7,588 nucleotides of DNA from positions 1-7,588 of the forward strand of contig CAIMVB010000155.1 in NCBI GenBank assembly GCA_903844785.1, given 5' to 3'. The notes beneath the pieces were generated by a model. It saw nothing but the letters and a program-made list of their open reading frames with translations. It did not search any database and was not told the DNA's origin. Source of the stretch: an uncultured Rhodospirillales bacterium. Lineage in GTDB: Bacteria > Pseudomonadota > Alphaproteobacteria > Acetobacterales > Acetobacteraceae. Made by a program: the position numbers and the translations under genes. Shown here piece after piece: positions 1 through 6,165 of this stretch; positions within the stretch are counted from its first letter, which is position 1, and each line of letters begins with the position of its first letter.

Positions 1-833
1 AGGGTGCAGGCCAGCACGGCGGGGCGCGCGGCGCCCTTGCGCTTCACCACCATGCGCGCGGAAGCGCACATCAGGCTATCGGGTGATTTGCCCAAAATGC
101 CCCAGCAGGCTTCGGTGATTTCCGGCACATCGGCCTGCGCATTCATCTCAGGAAACAGCATCAGCGCCACGGGATCAGCGGCATCCACGGCAATGCCATG
201 GGCCGCGAAAACTGCGGCGAATTCGGCACGAAGCGCGGCTTCCTGCCCTGCGCCGAAAGCAGCCCGCCCGGCGATATGCAGCCGAAAGCCATGGCTTGCC
301 AGAAAACGCAGCCCTTCCAGCGTTCGGTCAAAACTGCCTGCGCCGCGTTCCGCATCATGGATGGGCGGGTCCGGATGATCCAGCGAAACACGAATAGTCA
401 ATTGCGCCCCATAGCGTTGGTGCAGCGCAAGCAACCCCTTGGCGTGATTCATCATGGGCTTCATCGCATTGGTCAGCACCAACGCTTTGAAGCCACGCTT
501 GAGCGCATCTTCCAGCATCACCAGGAAATCGGGATTCATGAAGGGCTCACCACCTGTGAACCCCACTTCCTGCAAAGGTAGGCGCGAAGTCTCAGCTTCA
601 TTCAGGAATGCAGCCACTTCCGCCGCGCTGATATAGGAAAGCGCATCATTGCGCGGGCTGCTTTCAATATAGCAATTGGCGCAGGTGATATTGCAGAGCG
701 TGCCTGTATTGATCCACAGAGTTTCGAGTGCGCCAAGCGCCACATGCGCGCGCGCTTCACCTTTTGCCGTGATGCGCGGGTCGCGAAATTTCTGCGGATC
801 AATCGGCTTCACGCTCACGGAGTGATGATTCAC
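1..833 (-). CDS. Radical SAM protein, 3' end cut by the window edge
   Basis: The minus-strand frame is open from a GTG at 831-833 to the window edge, giving 277 complete residues and no stop. Residues 47-54 read CNITCANC, a CX3CX2C motif whose Cys47, Cys51 and Cys54 would hold the [4Fe-4S] cluster that cleaves S-adenosylmethionine. Residues 91-97 read GFTGGEP, the SAM-binding GGE motif of the radical SAM barrel, and VSLDHPD at 149-155 lies where a later barrel strand is expected. The GTG start is chosen because GGGGGAG lies 5 bases upstream and no in-frame ATG precedes it nearby. Three further cysteines (243, 256, 276) lie after the core and could bind an auxiliary cluster; that is inference. 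The layout resembles MoaA/PqqE-like (COG0535) enzymes, but the substrate is unknown. It is divergent from the hsp20 gene. The fold is secure; the specific function is not assigned. Confidence 0.9.
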   Translation of the reverse strand, partial: MNHHSVSVKPIDPQKFRDPRITAKGEARAHVALGALETLWINTGTLCNITCANCYIESSPRNDALSYISAAEVAAFLNEAETSRLPLQEVGFTGGEPFMNPDFLVMLEDALKRGFKALVLTNAMKPMMNHAKGLLALHQRYGAQLTIRVSLDHPDPPIHDAERGAGSFDRTLEGLRFLASHGFRLHIAGRAAFGAGQEAALRAEFAAVFAAHGIAVDAADPVALMLFPEMNAQADVPEITEACWGILGKSPDSLMCASARMVVKRKGAARPAVLACT

Positions 834-916
834 GGCAACTCCCCCTGCATGGCTAGAATGCCATCGCGCCCTGGCCTGTTTGGCCGAGGGCTGCATTCCA
901 AAAAGGGAATCATATC
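834..916. promoter_or_regulatory. Divergent gap with nested inverted repeats upstream of hsp20
   Basis: These 83 bp must hold at least part of the control region for the divergent radical SAM and hsp20 genes. On the plus strand three inverted repeats are seen. GAATGC (856-861) pairs with GCATTC (893-898). CCCTGGCC (869-876) pairs with GGCCGAGGG (882-890) if one G bulges. ATTCC (895-899) pairs with GGAAT (906-910) across a six-base loop. The last hairpin covers part of the hsp20 ribosome-binding site (AAGGGA, 903-908). It shares bases with the first, so the two cannot form together. On the minus strand GGGGGAG at 839-845 is the ribosome-binding site for the radical SAM gene. I found no convincing sigma-32 (CTTGAA/CCCCAT) or sigma-70 promoter. 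A heat-responsive RNA fold or a DNA operator are both possible readings. Confidence 0.4.
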
Positions 917-1405
917 ATGGCAACAACGCTCGCAACAGCACGCGAATCTCTGCGCGATCCGCTGGGTACGCTCCATCGTGAAGTGAATCGCGTTTTCGAT
1001 GAAGTGTTTCGCGGCTTTCCATCCTTCCGATCCGGCATGGCGGAGCAAGGCTTCGCGCCATCACTTGATGTGCGAGAAAATGAGGCGGAAATCCTGGTGA
1101 GCGCCGAATTGCCCGGCATGACGGAAAAGGATGTGGAACTGGCGCTGGATGATGATCTGCTGACGCTTTCCGGCGAAAAGAAATCCGAAAAGACCGAAGA
1201 AAAGGAAGGCATGCATCTTTCGGAGCGCTGCTACGGAGGGTTTCATCGTTCCTTCCGCCTGCCCTACGCGCCTGACCCGACAAAAGTGGTGGCGCGTTTT
1301 GACAATGGCGTATTGTTGGTGACGCTGCCGCGCCCGCCCGGTACCAAGCCCAGCATCAAGCGCATTGCCATTATGGGGGGTAATGGGCGGGGAAAGCCCA
1401 ATTAG
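917..1405 (+). CDS. Small heat-shock protein, Hsp20/alpha-crystallin family
   Basis: This 162-residue protein is an ATP-independent holdase that binds unfolding proteins in the cytoplasm and forms large oligomers. It has an N-terminal arm (about 1-46), then an alpha-crystallin beta-sandwich (about 47-140). The domain carries the family's ELPG turn at 64-67 and the A-x-x-x-N-GVL signature at 126-133 (ARFDNGVL). The C-terminal tail includes an I-x-I type motif (IAI, 150-152) of the kind that docks into neighbouring subunits. Length is normal for bacterial class A small heat-shock proteins. The ATG at 917 is supported by AAGGGA eight bases upstream. The gene is single, divergent from the radical SAM gene and convergent with cydC. 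The leader can fold over the ribosome-binding site, which could make translation heat-dependent (inference). The family is certain; equivalence to a particular ibpA or hspA is not. Confidence 0.95.
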   Translation: MATTLATARESLRDPLGTLHREVNRVFDEVFRGFPSFRSGMAEQGFAPSLDVRENEAEILVSAELPGMTEKDVELALDDDLLTLSGEKKSEKTEEKEGMHLSERCYGGFHRSFRLPYAPDPTKVVARFDNGVLLVTLPRPPGTKPSIKRIAIMGGNGRGKPN

Positions 1406-1419
1406 GGGCAAGGCATGAT

Positions 1420-1449
1420 GGCCTTGGCCGGGGTATCCCGGTCAGGGCC
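1420..1449 (+). terminator. Strong hairpin between convergent hsp20 and cydC
   Basis: Bases 1420-1432 pair with 1437-1449 around a four-base GTAT loop, giving 13 consecutive pairs of which two are G-U wobbles in plus-strand RNA. The hairpin starts 14 bases after the hsp20 stop and ends 10 bases before the cydC stop codon. Only two T residues follow it on the plus strand and there is no T-run on the minus side, so it is not a textbook intrinsic terminator. On the minus strand the two wobbles become A-C mismatches, so the fold favours the hsp20 transcript. It is likely a 3'-end stabiliser or a terminator that needs help. Confidence 0.5.
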
Positions 1450-1459
1450 TTCGCCGCCT

Positions 1460-3124
1460 TCAGCCCGTGGCTGCAATGGCTTTCCCACCCGCCAGACGAA
1501 GAATACGGCTTGGCCGTTCCACGCCGGTCAGGCGGTGTAGAATCAAGATCACGCTGCGCCCTGCGGTGGCTTCATCCAGCGTTTCCATAAAGGCGCGTTC
1601 CGTCGCGGCATCCAACCCGGCGGCGGGTTCATCCAAAATCAGCACGGGCGCGGGTGATAGTAGCGCCCGCGCCAGCGCAATCCGTCGCGCCTGACCACCG
1701 GAAAACCGCGACCCGGCTTCGCCGCAGGGTGTTTGCAGGCCTTCCGGCAGGGCGCGCACCACATCACCAATGCGGGCCCGGTCCAGCGCGCGCCATAGCG
1801 CTGCGTCATCCGCATCGGGTGCGGCCAAGCGCAGATTGGCGGCGATGCTGTCATCAAACAGCCGCGCATCCTGCGTGAGCCAGGCAATACGATCACGCAC
1901 CACCGCAGCTGGCAGGGTGGCAATATCCACCCCGCCGAGCAAAATACTGCCCTGCTGGGGGGCGGCGAATTTCAGCAATAATGCGGCAAGGGTGGATTTG
2001 CCGGTGCCGGATGGCCCGAGCAAGGCAATGCGCGCGCCTTCCGGCACATCAAGATCAAGCCCATCGAAGACGCGGGGCCGATCGGGCGCCCAGGAAAACA
2101 CCACATCGCGCAGGGATAGCGCATGGCCCGAAGGTGCGGCCTTGGCTTGCACGGGATCGGGCACCGGTTCGGCCGCATCCGCCGCTTCAAACAGGCGCCG
2201 CGCACCTGCCGCCGCTGCTGCCACCGCGGCGCCGGCGCGCGGCATCAGCCCCAAGGCTTCGGCGGCCGCAATGGCGAGGAATACCGCCAGCACCCCTGCC
2301 GCCAATCCGGGCTGGCCGGCAAGCATGGTCCAGCCAAGTGCGGCCAGCAGCGCGATTTGCGTGAGCAAGGCGCCCGCCGCGCCACCCCAAGCGGCCCGCC
2401 GCGCCAAGGCGCGTTGCGCCGTGGATAGCGCCCGGTCTTCTTCCGCCACGCGCGCCAGCGCGCGCGATTCTCCATTGGCCGCCAGCGTGTCTTCAAGCCC
2501 GGTCAGCGGGTCAATCGTCGCTGCACGCAGGCCGCCCTGGGCGCGAGAGGTCGCCTCTGCGGCCCGTGCCGCGCCAGGGGCGAGCAGCAGTGGCAGCAGC
2601 AAGGCCGCGGTCAGCGGCAGCGCAACCCATACGGCAAGCCAGGGCTCTGCCGCGCCCAGAATCAGCGCAATCGCCGCCACCACAGCGATGGAGGCCGCTG
2701 GCGGCACCAGGGCGCGTAGATAAAGCCCATCAAGTGCTTCAACATCCGCGACCAGACGCCCGAGCAAATCCCCCGCGCGGCGCAGCCCAAGCCCGGTTGG
2801 TAGCCTTTGCGCCAGCCGCCCGAAAAACCACACACGCATATCCGCCAAAGCGCGGAAGGTCGCTTCATGCGTCGCGAGCCGTTCCAGATAGCGCATGACG
2901 GGGCGCAGCAGGATCAAGGGGCGCAGCCAAAGCAGCGCAACCACGCCCGCCGCCGCCAGCGCCGCGCTTTCCACCCCGCCAACGGATGCCGCCACCAGCT
3001 TACCGGCAAAGGCCAGCAGCGCCACGCCGGCCAGTGCGGACAGCACGGTCACGATAATTCCCGCTACCAGCCAGCCGGAACGCCCGAGCCAAAGCCTGAG
3101 TACGCGGAAAAGATCAGCGGTCAT
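1460..3124 (-). CDS. cydC: Thiol reductant ABC exporter subunit CydC
   Basis: This 554-residue half-transporter pairs with CydD in the inner membrane. The CydDC heterodimer is needed for cytochrome bd oxidase assembly; it was described as a cysteine/glutathione exporter and more recently proposed to handle heme. An N-terminal membrane domain has about six hydrophobic segments (near 17-40, 53-75, 142-158, 162-181, 247-268, 272-293). The CydC-typical stretch RYLERLATHEATFR is at 78-91. The ATPase domain (about 335-554) has Walker A GPSGTGKST at 370-378, Q-loop Gln418, signature FSGGQ at 474-478, Walker B ending Asp498-Glu499, and switch His530, so it looks catalytically complete. The cydD stop (TAG) is three bases before this ATG (TAG-GCC-ATG) with only a weak GGGGAA further upstream, which suggests translational coupling. 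Length is normal. I saw no cydAB in the window. Confidence 0.93.
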   Translation of the reverse strand: MTADLFRVLRLWLGRSGWLVAGIIVTVLSALAGVALLAFAGKLVAASVGGVESAALAAAGVVALLWLRPLILLRPVMRYLERLATHEATFRALADMRVWFFGRLAQRLPTGLGLRRAGDLLGRLVADVEALDGLYLRALVPPAASIAVVAAIALILGAAEPWLAVWVALPLTAALLLPLLLAPGAARAAEATSRAQGGLRAATIDPLTGLEDTLAANGESRALARVAEEDRALSTAQRALARRAAWGGAAGALLTQIALLAALGWTMLAGQPGLAAGVLAVFLAIAAAEALGLMPRAGAAVAAAAAGARRLFEAADAAEPVPDPVQAKAAPSGHALSLRDVVFSWAPDRPRVFDGLDLDVPEGARIALLGPSGTGKSTLAALLLKFAAPQQGSILLGGVDIATLPAAVVRDRIAWLTQDARLFDDSIAANLRLAAPDADDAALWRALDRARIGDVVRALPEGLQTPCGEAGSRFSGGQARRIALARALLSPAPVLILDEPAAGLDAATERAFMETLDEATAGRSVILILHRLTGVERPSRILRLAGGKAIAATG

Positions 3125-3127
3125 GGC

Positions 3128-4807
3128 CTAATCATTCCCCGCCATGCGGTTGCCCTGTGTGCGCCCATCGGCGATTTCCAGCCTTTGGCCGAAATAGGAT
3201 CGTGCGGCCTTGGCATGGGTGGCGATAATGGCGGTGCGGCCCACGCAAAGCCGGCGGAGCGCATCCAGCACCGAAGCCTCAGTGCCCGGATCAAGATGCG
3301 CGGTGGGTTCATCCAAAAGGACCAGCGGCGTATCGCGCAGGAAAGCGCGGGCCAAAGCCACGCGCTGGGCCTGACCGCCGGAAAGCCCGAAGCCGCCTTC
3401 GCCAATCAGCGTATCCAGCCCGCGCGGCAGATCGCGCACAAAATCCATCACCTGCGCGGCTTCTGCGGCGGCCAGCACTGCTGCATCATCCGCATCAGGC
3501 CGCGCAAGGCGAATATTCTCGCGCAACGTCGCGCGGAACAGATGCGCGCGCTGCCCGACATAGGATGACAGGCGGCGCAATTCGGAAGGCTTTAGCAGCA
3601 TGGCGTCACGGCCATTGATCGCCACGCGGCCGTCATCGGGCCGGGCGAAGCCCATCAGGATACGCAGCGCAGATGTTTTGCCCGCACCCGATGCGCCGGT
3701 CAGCAACAGGGTTTCGCCAGCCAAGACGCGGAAGGAAAGCCCATCCAAAGCGGGCGGGCGTGTTGGGTCATAGGAAAGCCGCACATCCTGAAAGGTGATG
3801 GTCACCTTGGGCGGGATTTCTTCCAGCAGCAGGCCGGTTTCTTCTGGCTGCGCGAGCAAAGGCGCCAGATCAGCGGCGGCCCCACGCGCGCCAAGCTGTT
3901 CATGATAAGCGGCGGCAAAGGCGCGCAGCGGCAGGAAGAAAACCGGCACCAGCAACACCACGAAAAACGCCGTGACCGGCGCTGGATGAGCGCCTGTCAG
4001 CACCGCGCCGTGGCGAATGGCAAGGCAGGCCAGTGCTGCGGCCGCGATCAATTCCATGGCGCCCGAGGAAATGAATGCCACGCGCAATACGCGCATGGTG
4101 CGCTGGCGCAATTCTTCCGCCGCTGCGCTCAACCTTCGGGTTTCGGCGTGCTGCTGATTGAACAGCACCAAAACAGGCAGGCCGCGCATCCTATCCAGAA
4201 AGCGGCCGGAAAGCCGCTGTAGTGCGGCGAATTGGTGCCGGCTGGCCTGGGCCGCGCCTATGCCGGAGACTGCCTGCGCGACGGGCACCAGCAGGCCGGC
4301 CACCAGCAGGATAAGGCCGCTCAGCGGATCAAACAGCGCGGCGATGCCGGCAATCAGCAAGGGCGCCAGAACGGCGATGATCGCGGCCGGCATCCAGCGT
4401 GCGAAATAGCCTTCCATGGCTTCCACACGTTCCACCACCAGCGCGCTTTTCTCGCCGATTGGGCGTTGATCGCCCGGGCCTTGGGCAAGCAGGCGGGCAA
4501 AGATGCGCGCGCGCAGGCTGGCCTTGGCTTCTTCCCCGGCAGCGGTCTGGGCGCGTTCCTGCGCAATGCCAAGCGCTGCCATTATAAGCGCCAGCGCGCC
4601 GGCGCCGATAAGATCTGCCCATTGCGCTTCCGCCTCGCCCAACAGCGCGGCGAGTAAACGTGCGATCAGCAGCGCCTGCGCCACGGCGGCAAGCGCCAGC
4701 GCAAGACCAAGCAGGACCGGCCCGTAGAGCCTGCCCTTTAGTGCCTTTGCCTCCCGCGCCAGAAGCGCGGCAGCGGCAGCCCCCTCCCGTTTATGCTCCG
4801 AAGCCAT
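3128..4807 (-). CDS. cydD: Thiol reductant ABC exporter subunit CydD
   Basis: This is the partner half-transporter of CydC and the first gene of the cydDC pair. From the ATG at 4805-4807 it has 559 residues, with about six hydrophobic membrane segments (near 29-55, 67-83, 141-159, 161-183, 248-266, 277-295). A CydD-like stretch LPLRAFAAAYHEQLGAR ends the membrane domain. The ATPase domain (about 335-559) shows Walker A GASGAGKT at 371-378, Q-loop Gln419, LSGGQ at 475-479, Walker B ending Asp499-Glu500 and switch His531, all intact. An in-frame ATG 51 bases upstream (4856-4858) would add 17 residues that do not look like the family. Neither start has a clear ribosome-binding site. The shorter form puts the first membrane segment where E. 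coli CydD has it, so I prefer it. Identity as CydD rather than a generic ABC half-exporter rests on the paired CydC and these stretches. Confidence 0.92.
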   Translation of the reverse strand: MASEHKREGAAAAALLAREAKALKGRLYGPVLLGLALALAAVAQALLIARLLAALLGEAEAQWADLIGAGALALIMAALGIAQERAQTAAGEEAKASLRARIFARLLAQGPGDQRPIGEKSALVVERVEAMEGYFARWMPAAIIAVLAPLLIAGIAALFDPLSGLILLVAGLLVPVAQAVSGIGAAQASRHQFAALQRLSGRFLDRMRGLPVLVLFNQQHAETRRLSAAAEELRQRTMRVLRVAFISSGAMELIAAAALACLAIRHGAVLTGAHPAPVTAFFVVLLVPVFFLPLRAFAAAYHEQLGARGAAADLAPLLAQPEETGLLLEEIPPKVTITFQDVRLSYDPTRPPALDGLSFRVLAGETLLLTGASGAGKTSALRILMGFARPDDGRVAINGRDAMLLKPSELRRLSSYVGQRAHLFRATLRENIRLARPDADDAAVLAAAEAAQVMDFVRDLPRGLDTLIGEGGFGLSGGQAQRVALARAFLRDTPLVLLDEPTAHLDPGTEASVLDALRRLCVGRTAIIATHAKAARSYFGQRLEIADGRTQGNRMAGND

Positions 4808-4905
4808 GACAGTTAGACTAGACCGATTTGATTGACAGATACAGCTAAGCTTTTGCATCCATGGGCAAGCTTGGCTGGTTTGGGTCGATATGGGGTTAAG
4901 TCACG

Positions 4906-4924
4906 GATTTTCATGGTGAAAATC
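4906..4924. promoter_or_regulatory. 7-5-7 palindrome upstream of cydDC, possible operator
   Basis: GATTTTC (4906-4912) and GAAAATC (4918-4924) are perfect inverted repeats around a five-base spacer ATGGT. They lie in the short AT-rich gap between the old yellow enzyme stop and cydD, about 100 bp upstream of the preferred cydD start. Neither strand has a T-run after the hairpin, so it is not an intrinsic terminator. An AT-rich dyad of this shape upstream of a gene pair is typical of a dimeric repressor or activator site, but it matches no specific consensus I can name. I see no convincing -35/-10 pair for cydDC in 4808-4933. Confidence 0.35.
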
Positions 4925-4926
4925 AG

Positions 4927-4970
4927 AAAAAAATCACGCTGGGCCGAATTTCGGCACGGCTACCGGCGTG
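4927..4970 (-). terminator. Possible terminator overlapping the old yellow enzyme stop
   Basis: Read on the minus strand, CACGC (4970-4966) can pair with GCGTG (4939-4935). The latter is followed by one A and then seven T residues (4933-4927). The loop holds a further small hairpin, GCCG-AAATT-CGGC (4955-4943). A GC-rich fold followed at once by a T7 run is the layout of an intrinsic terminator, which would end the monooxygenase-dehydrogenase-reductase transcript before cydDC. The outer stem is only five pairs with a large internal loop, and the structure overlaps the TGA stop codon (4936-4934), where ribosomes would interfere. The call is therefore tentative. Confidence 0.35.
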
Positions 4971-6100
4971 GTGGAGGGGGCCGGCAGACCATGCGAATTG
5001 GGCGAACCGGGCCGGTTACGGAGCCACCAGGACCAATCTTCCGGCAGCAGCGCGAAAGGGTCCTGATGGGCCAATTCCCGTGCCGCCCATAAGGGCCAAT
5101 GCGGATTGGCCAAGGCAGGCCGGCCCAGAAAAACCAGATCAACCAATTCCTGACGGATGACGCTATCGGCAATGGCGGGGATGCCGAGGTTCCAACTGAC
5201 GCCGACAGGAATGCCCACTTCCTGACGAATACGATTGGCGCGCCCCACCATGAAGCCTGGTTCCGTATAGGGCAGGTTCTGGGTTTCATCCGTATTCATG
5301 CCAAGGCTGAGATCGGCAAAATCCAAACCGTGGCGTTTCATGGCGGCAACCGCGATAATCGCATCTTCAAACTGCGTGCCGGCTTCATTGAAATCATCGC
5401 AGCCAAGCCGCATCGTCAGTGGCAGGCGTTCCGGCCAAACCGCACGCACCGCATCAATCGCTTCCAGGTGAAAACGCATGCGGTTTTCCAGGCTGCCGCC
5501 ATAGGCATCGCTGCGTTGATTGGCGAGGGGGGACAGGAAACTCGCGCCCAGATAGCCATGGGCGAAATGCAATTCCAGCCATTCAAACCCGGCCGCCAAG
5601 GCGCGGCGCGCGGCATCGGCATAGCTTTGATGCAGCGCCTTGATTTCCGCGATGCTGAGTTCGTGCACCGGGTAGATATAGCGCCCACCATAGGCAATGG
5701 CCGATGGTGCGCGCACCTGCCAGCCATCCGGATGATCGGCGGGCAATTGCTGCTTGCCATGCCATGGTTTTTTCTCACTGCCCTTGCGCCCAGTATGGCC
5801 AAGCTGCGCTGCCGCCACCGCGCCCATATCCTTGATCATCGCAGTGATGCGCGTGAGGCCTTCGATCTGGTCATCAGCATAAATGCCCGCACAGCTTGTG
5901 CCGGTGCGCCCATCTGGCGTGATGGCCAATTGCTCAGGGAAAACCAGACCAAAACCGCCAGCGGCACGAGAGCCGAGCAGCATCAGATGGAAGTCGCTCA
6001 TCATCCCGTTTTTCGCCCGGTACATGGTCATGGGCGACATCACGAGCCGATTGCGCAGCGTGACATCCTTGAGCGTGAAGGATGAAAACAGATCAGGCAT
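4934..6100 (-). CDS. Old yellow enzyme family NADH:flavin oxidoreductase (YqjM-like)
   Basis: This 388-residue FMN-dependent TIM-barrel enzyme belongs to a family that reduces activated C=C bonds with NAD(P)H. The N-terminus (LFSSFTLKDVTLRNRLVMSP) is the usual barrel opening of the family. AQLGHTGRKGS at 98-108 is the FMN-contacting strand. HFAH at 178-181 supplies the histidine pair (His178, His181) that binds the substrate carbonyl, followed by the typical FLSP...N-R-D-YGGS-ENR run (188-207). The near-C-terminal LGRPALANP (325-333) is the FMN phosphate region. In B. subtilis YqjM the redox-tuning Cys26 lies in MSPMCMY; here the motif reads MSPMTMY with Thr25. A tail rich in Trp and Pro follows residue 354. 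The ATG has AAGGA nine bases upstream. It is the last gene of the probable operon, 65 bp after the dehydrogenase. The true substrate is unknown. Confidence 0.92.
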   Translation of the reverse strand: MPDLFSSFTLKDVTLRNRLVMSPMTMYRAKNGMMSDFHLMLLGSRAAGGFGLVFPEQLAITPDGRTGTSCAGIYADDQIEGLTRITAMIKDMGAVAAAQLGHTGRKGSEKKPWHGKQQLPADHPDGWQVRAPSAIAYGGRYIYPVHELSIAEIKALHQSYADAARRALAAGFEWLELHFAHGYLGASFLSPLANQRSDAYGGSLENRMRFHLEAIDAVRAVWPERLPLTMRLGCDDFNEAGTQFEDAIIAVAAMKRHGLDFADLSLGMNTDETQNLPYTEPGFMVGRANRIRQEVGIPVGVSWNLGIPAIADSVIRQELVDLVFLGRPALANPHWPLWAARELAHQDPFALLPEDWSWWLRNRPGSPNSHGLPAPSTTPVAVPKFGPA

Positions 6101-6165
6101 GAGGTCGTTTCCTTAAAGACATTGCAGAATAACGACCAAGCCTTGCAGCGGCGAAAGCTGTGCTT

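Noticed and set aside
198..581. Plus-strand 127-codon frame in the left part of the window
   Set aside because: It lies opposite the radical SAM gene, whose CX3CX2C and GGEP motifs are in the minus-strand frame.
1770..2723. A 317-codon plus-strand frame opposite cydC, rich in Ala, Ser and Arg
   Set aside because: The composition is that of an antisense shadow of an Ala/Leu-rich membrane protein, and the cydC frame carries all ABC motifs.
2807..3568. A 253-codon plus-strand frame spanning the cydD/cydC junction
   Set aside because: It overlaps both well-supported genes on the opposite strand and shows no domain signature.
4828..4841. Possible FNR/FixK box (TTGAT-N4-ATCAA) just upstream of cydD
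   Set aside because: Only one half-site TTGAT (4828-4832) is good. The other half reads AGATA, so the dyad is too poor to call, although oxygen control of cydDC would make sense.
4847..4872. Two AAGCTT hexamers 20 bp apart upstream of cydD
   Set aside because: Short palindromic hexamers recur by chance. Nothing else links the two copies, and the stronger 7-5-7 palindrome lies elsewhere in the same gap.
5099..6085. A 328-codon open frame on the plus strand opposite the old yellow enzyme gene
   Set aside because: Its protein shows no recognisable motif, while the minus strand encodes a complete, motif-rich enzyme. Long antisense frames are common in GC-rich genes.
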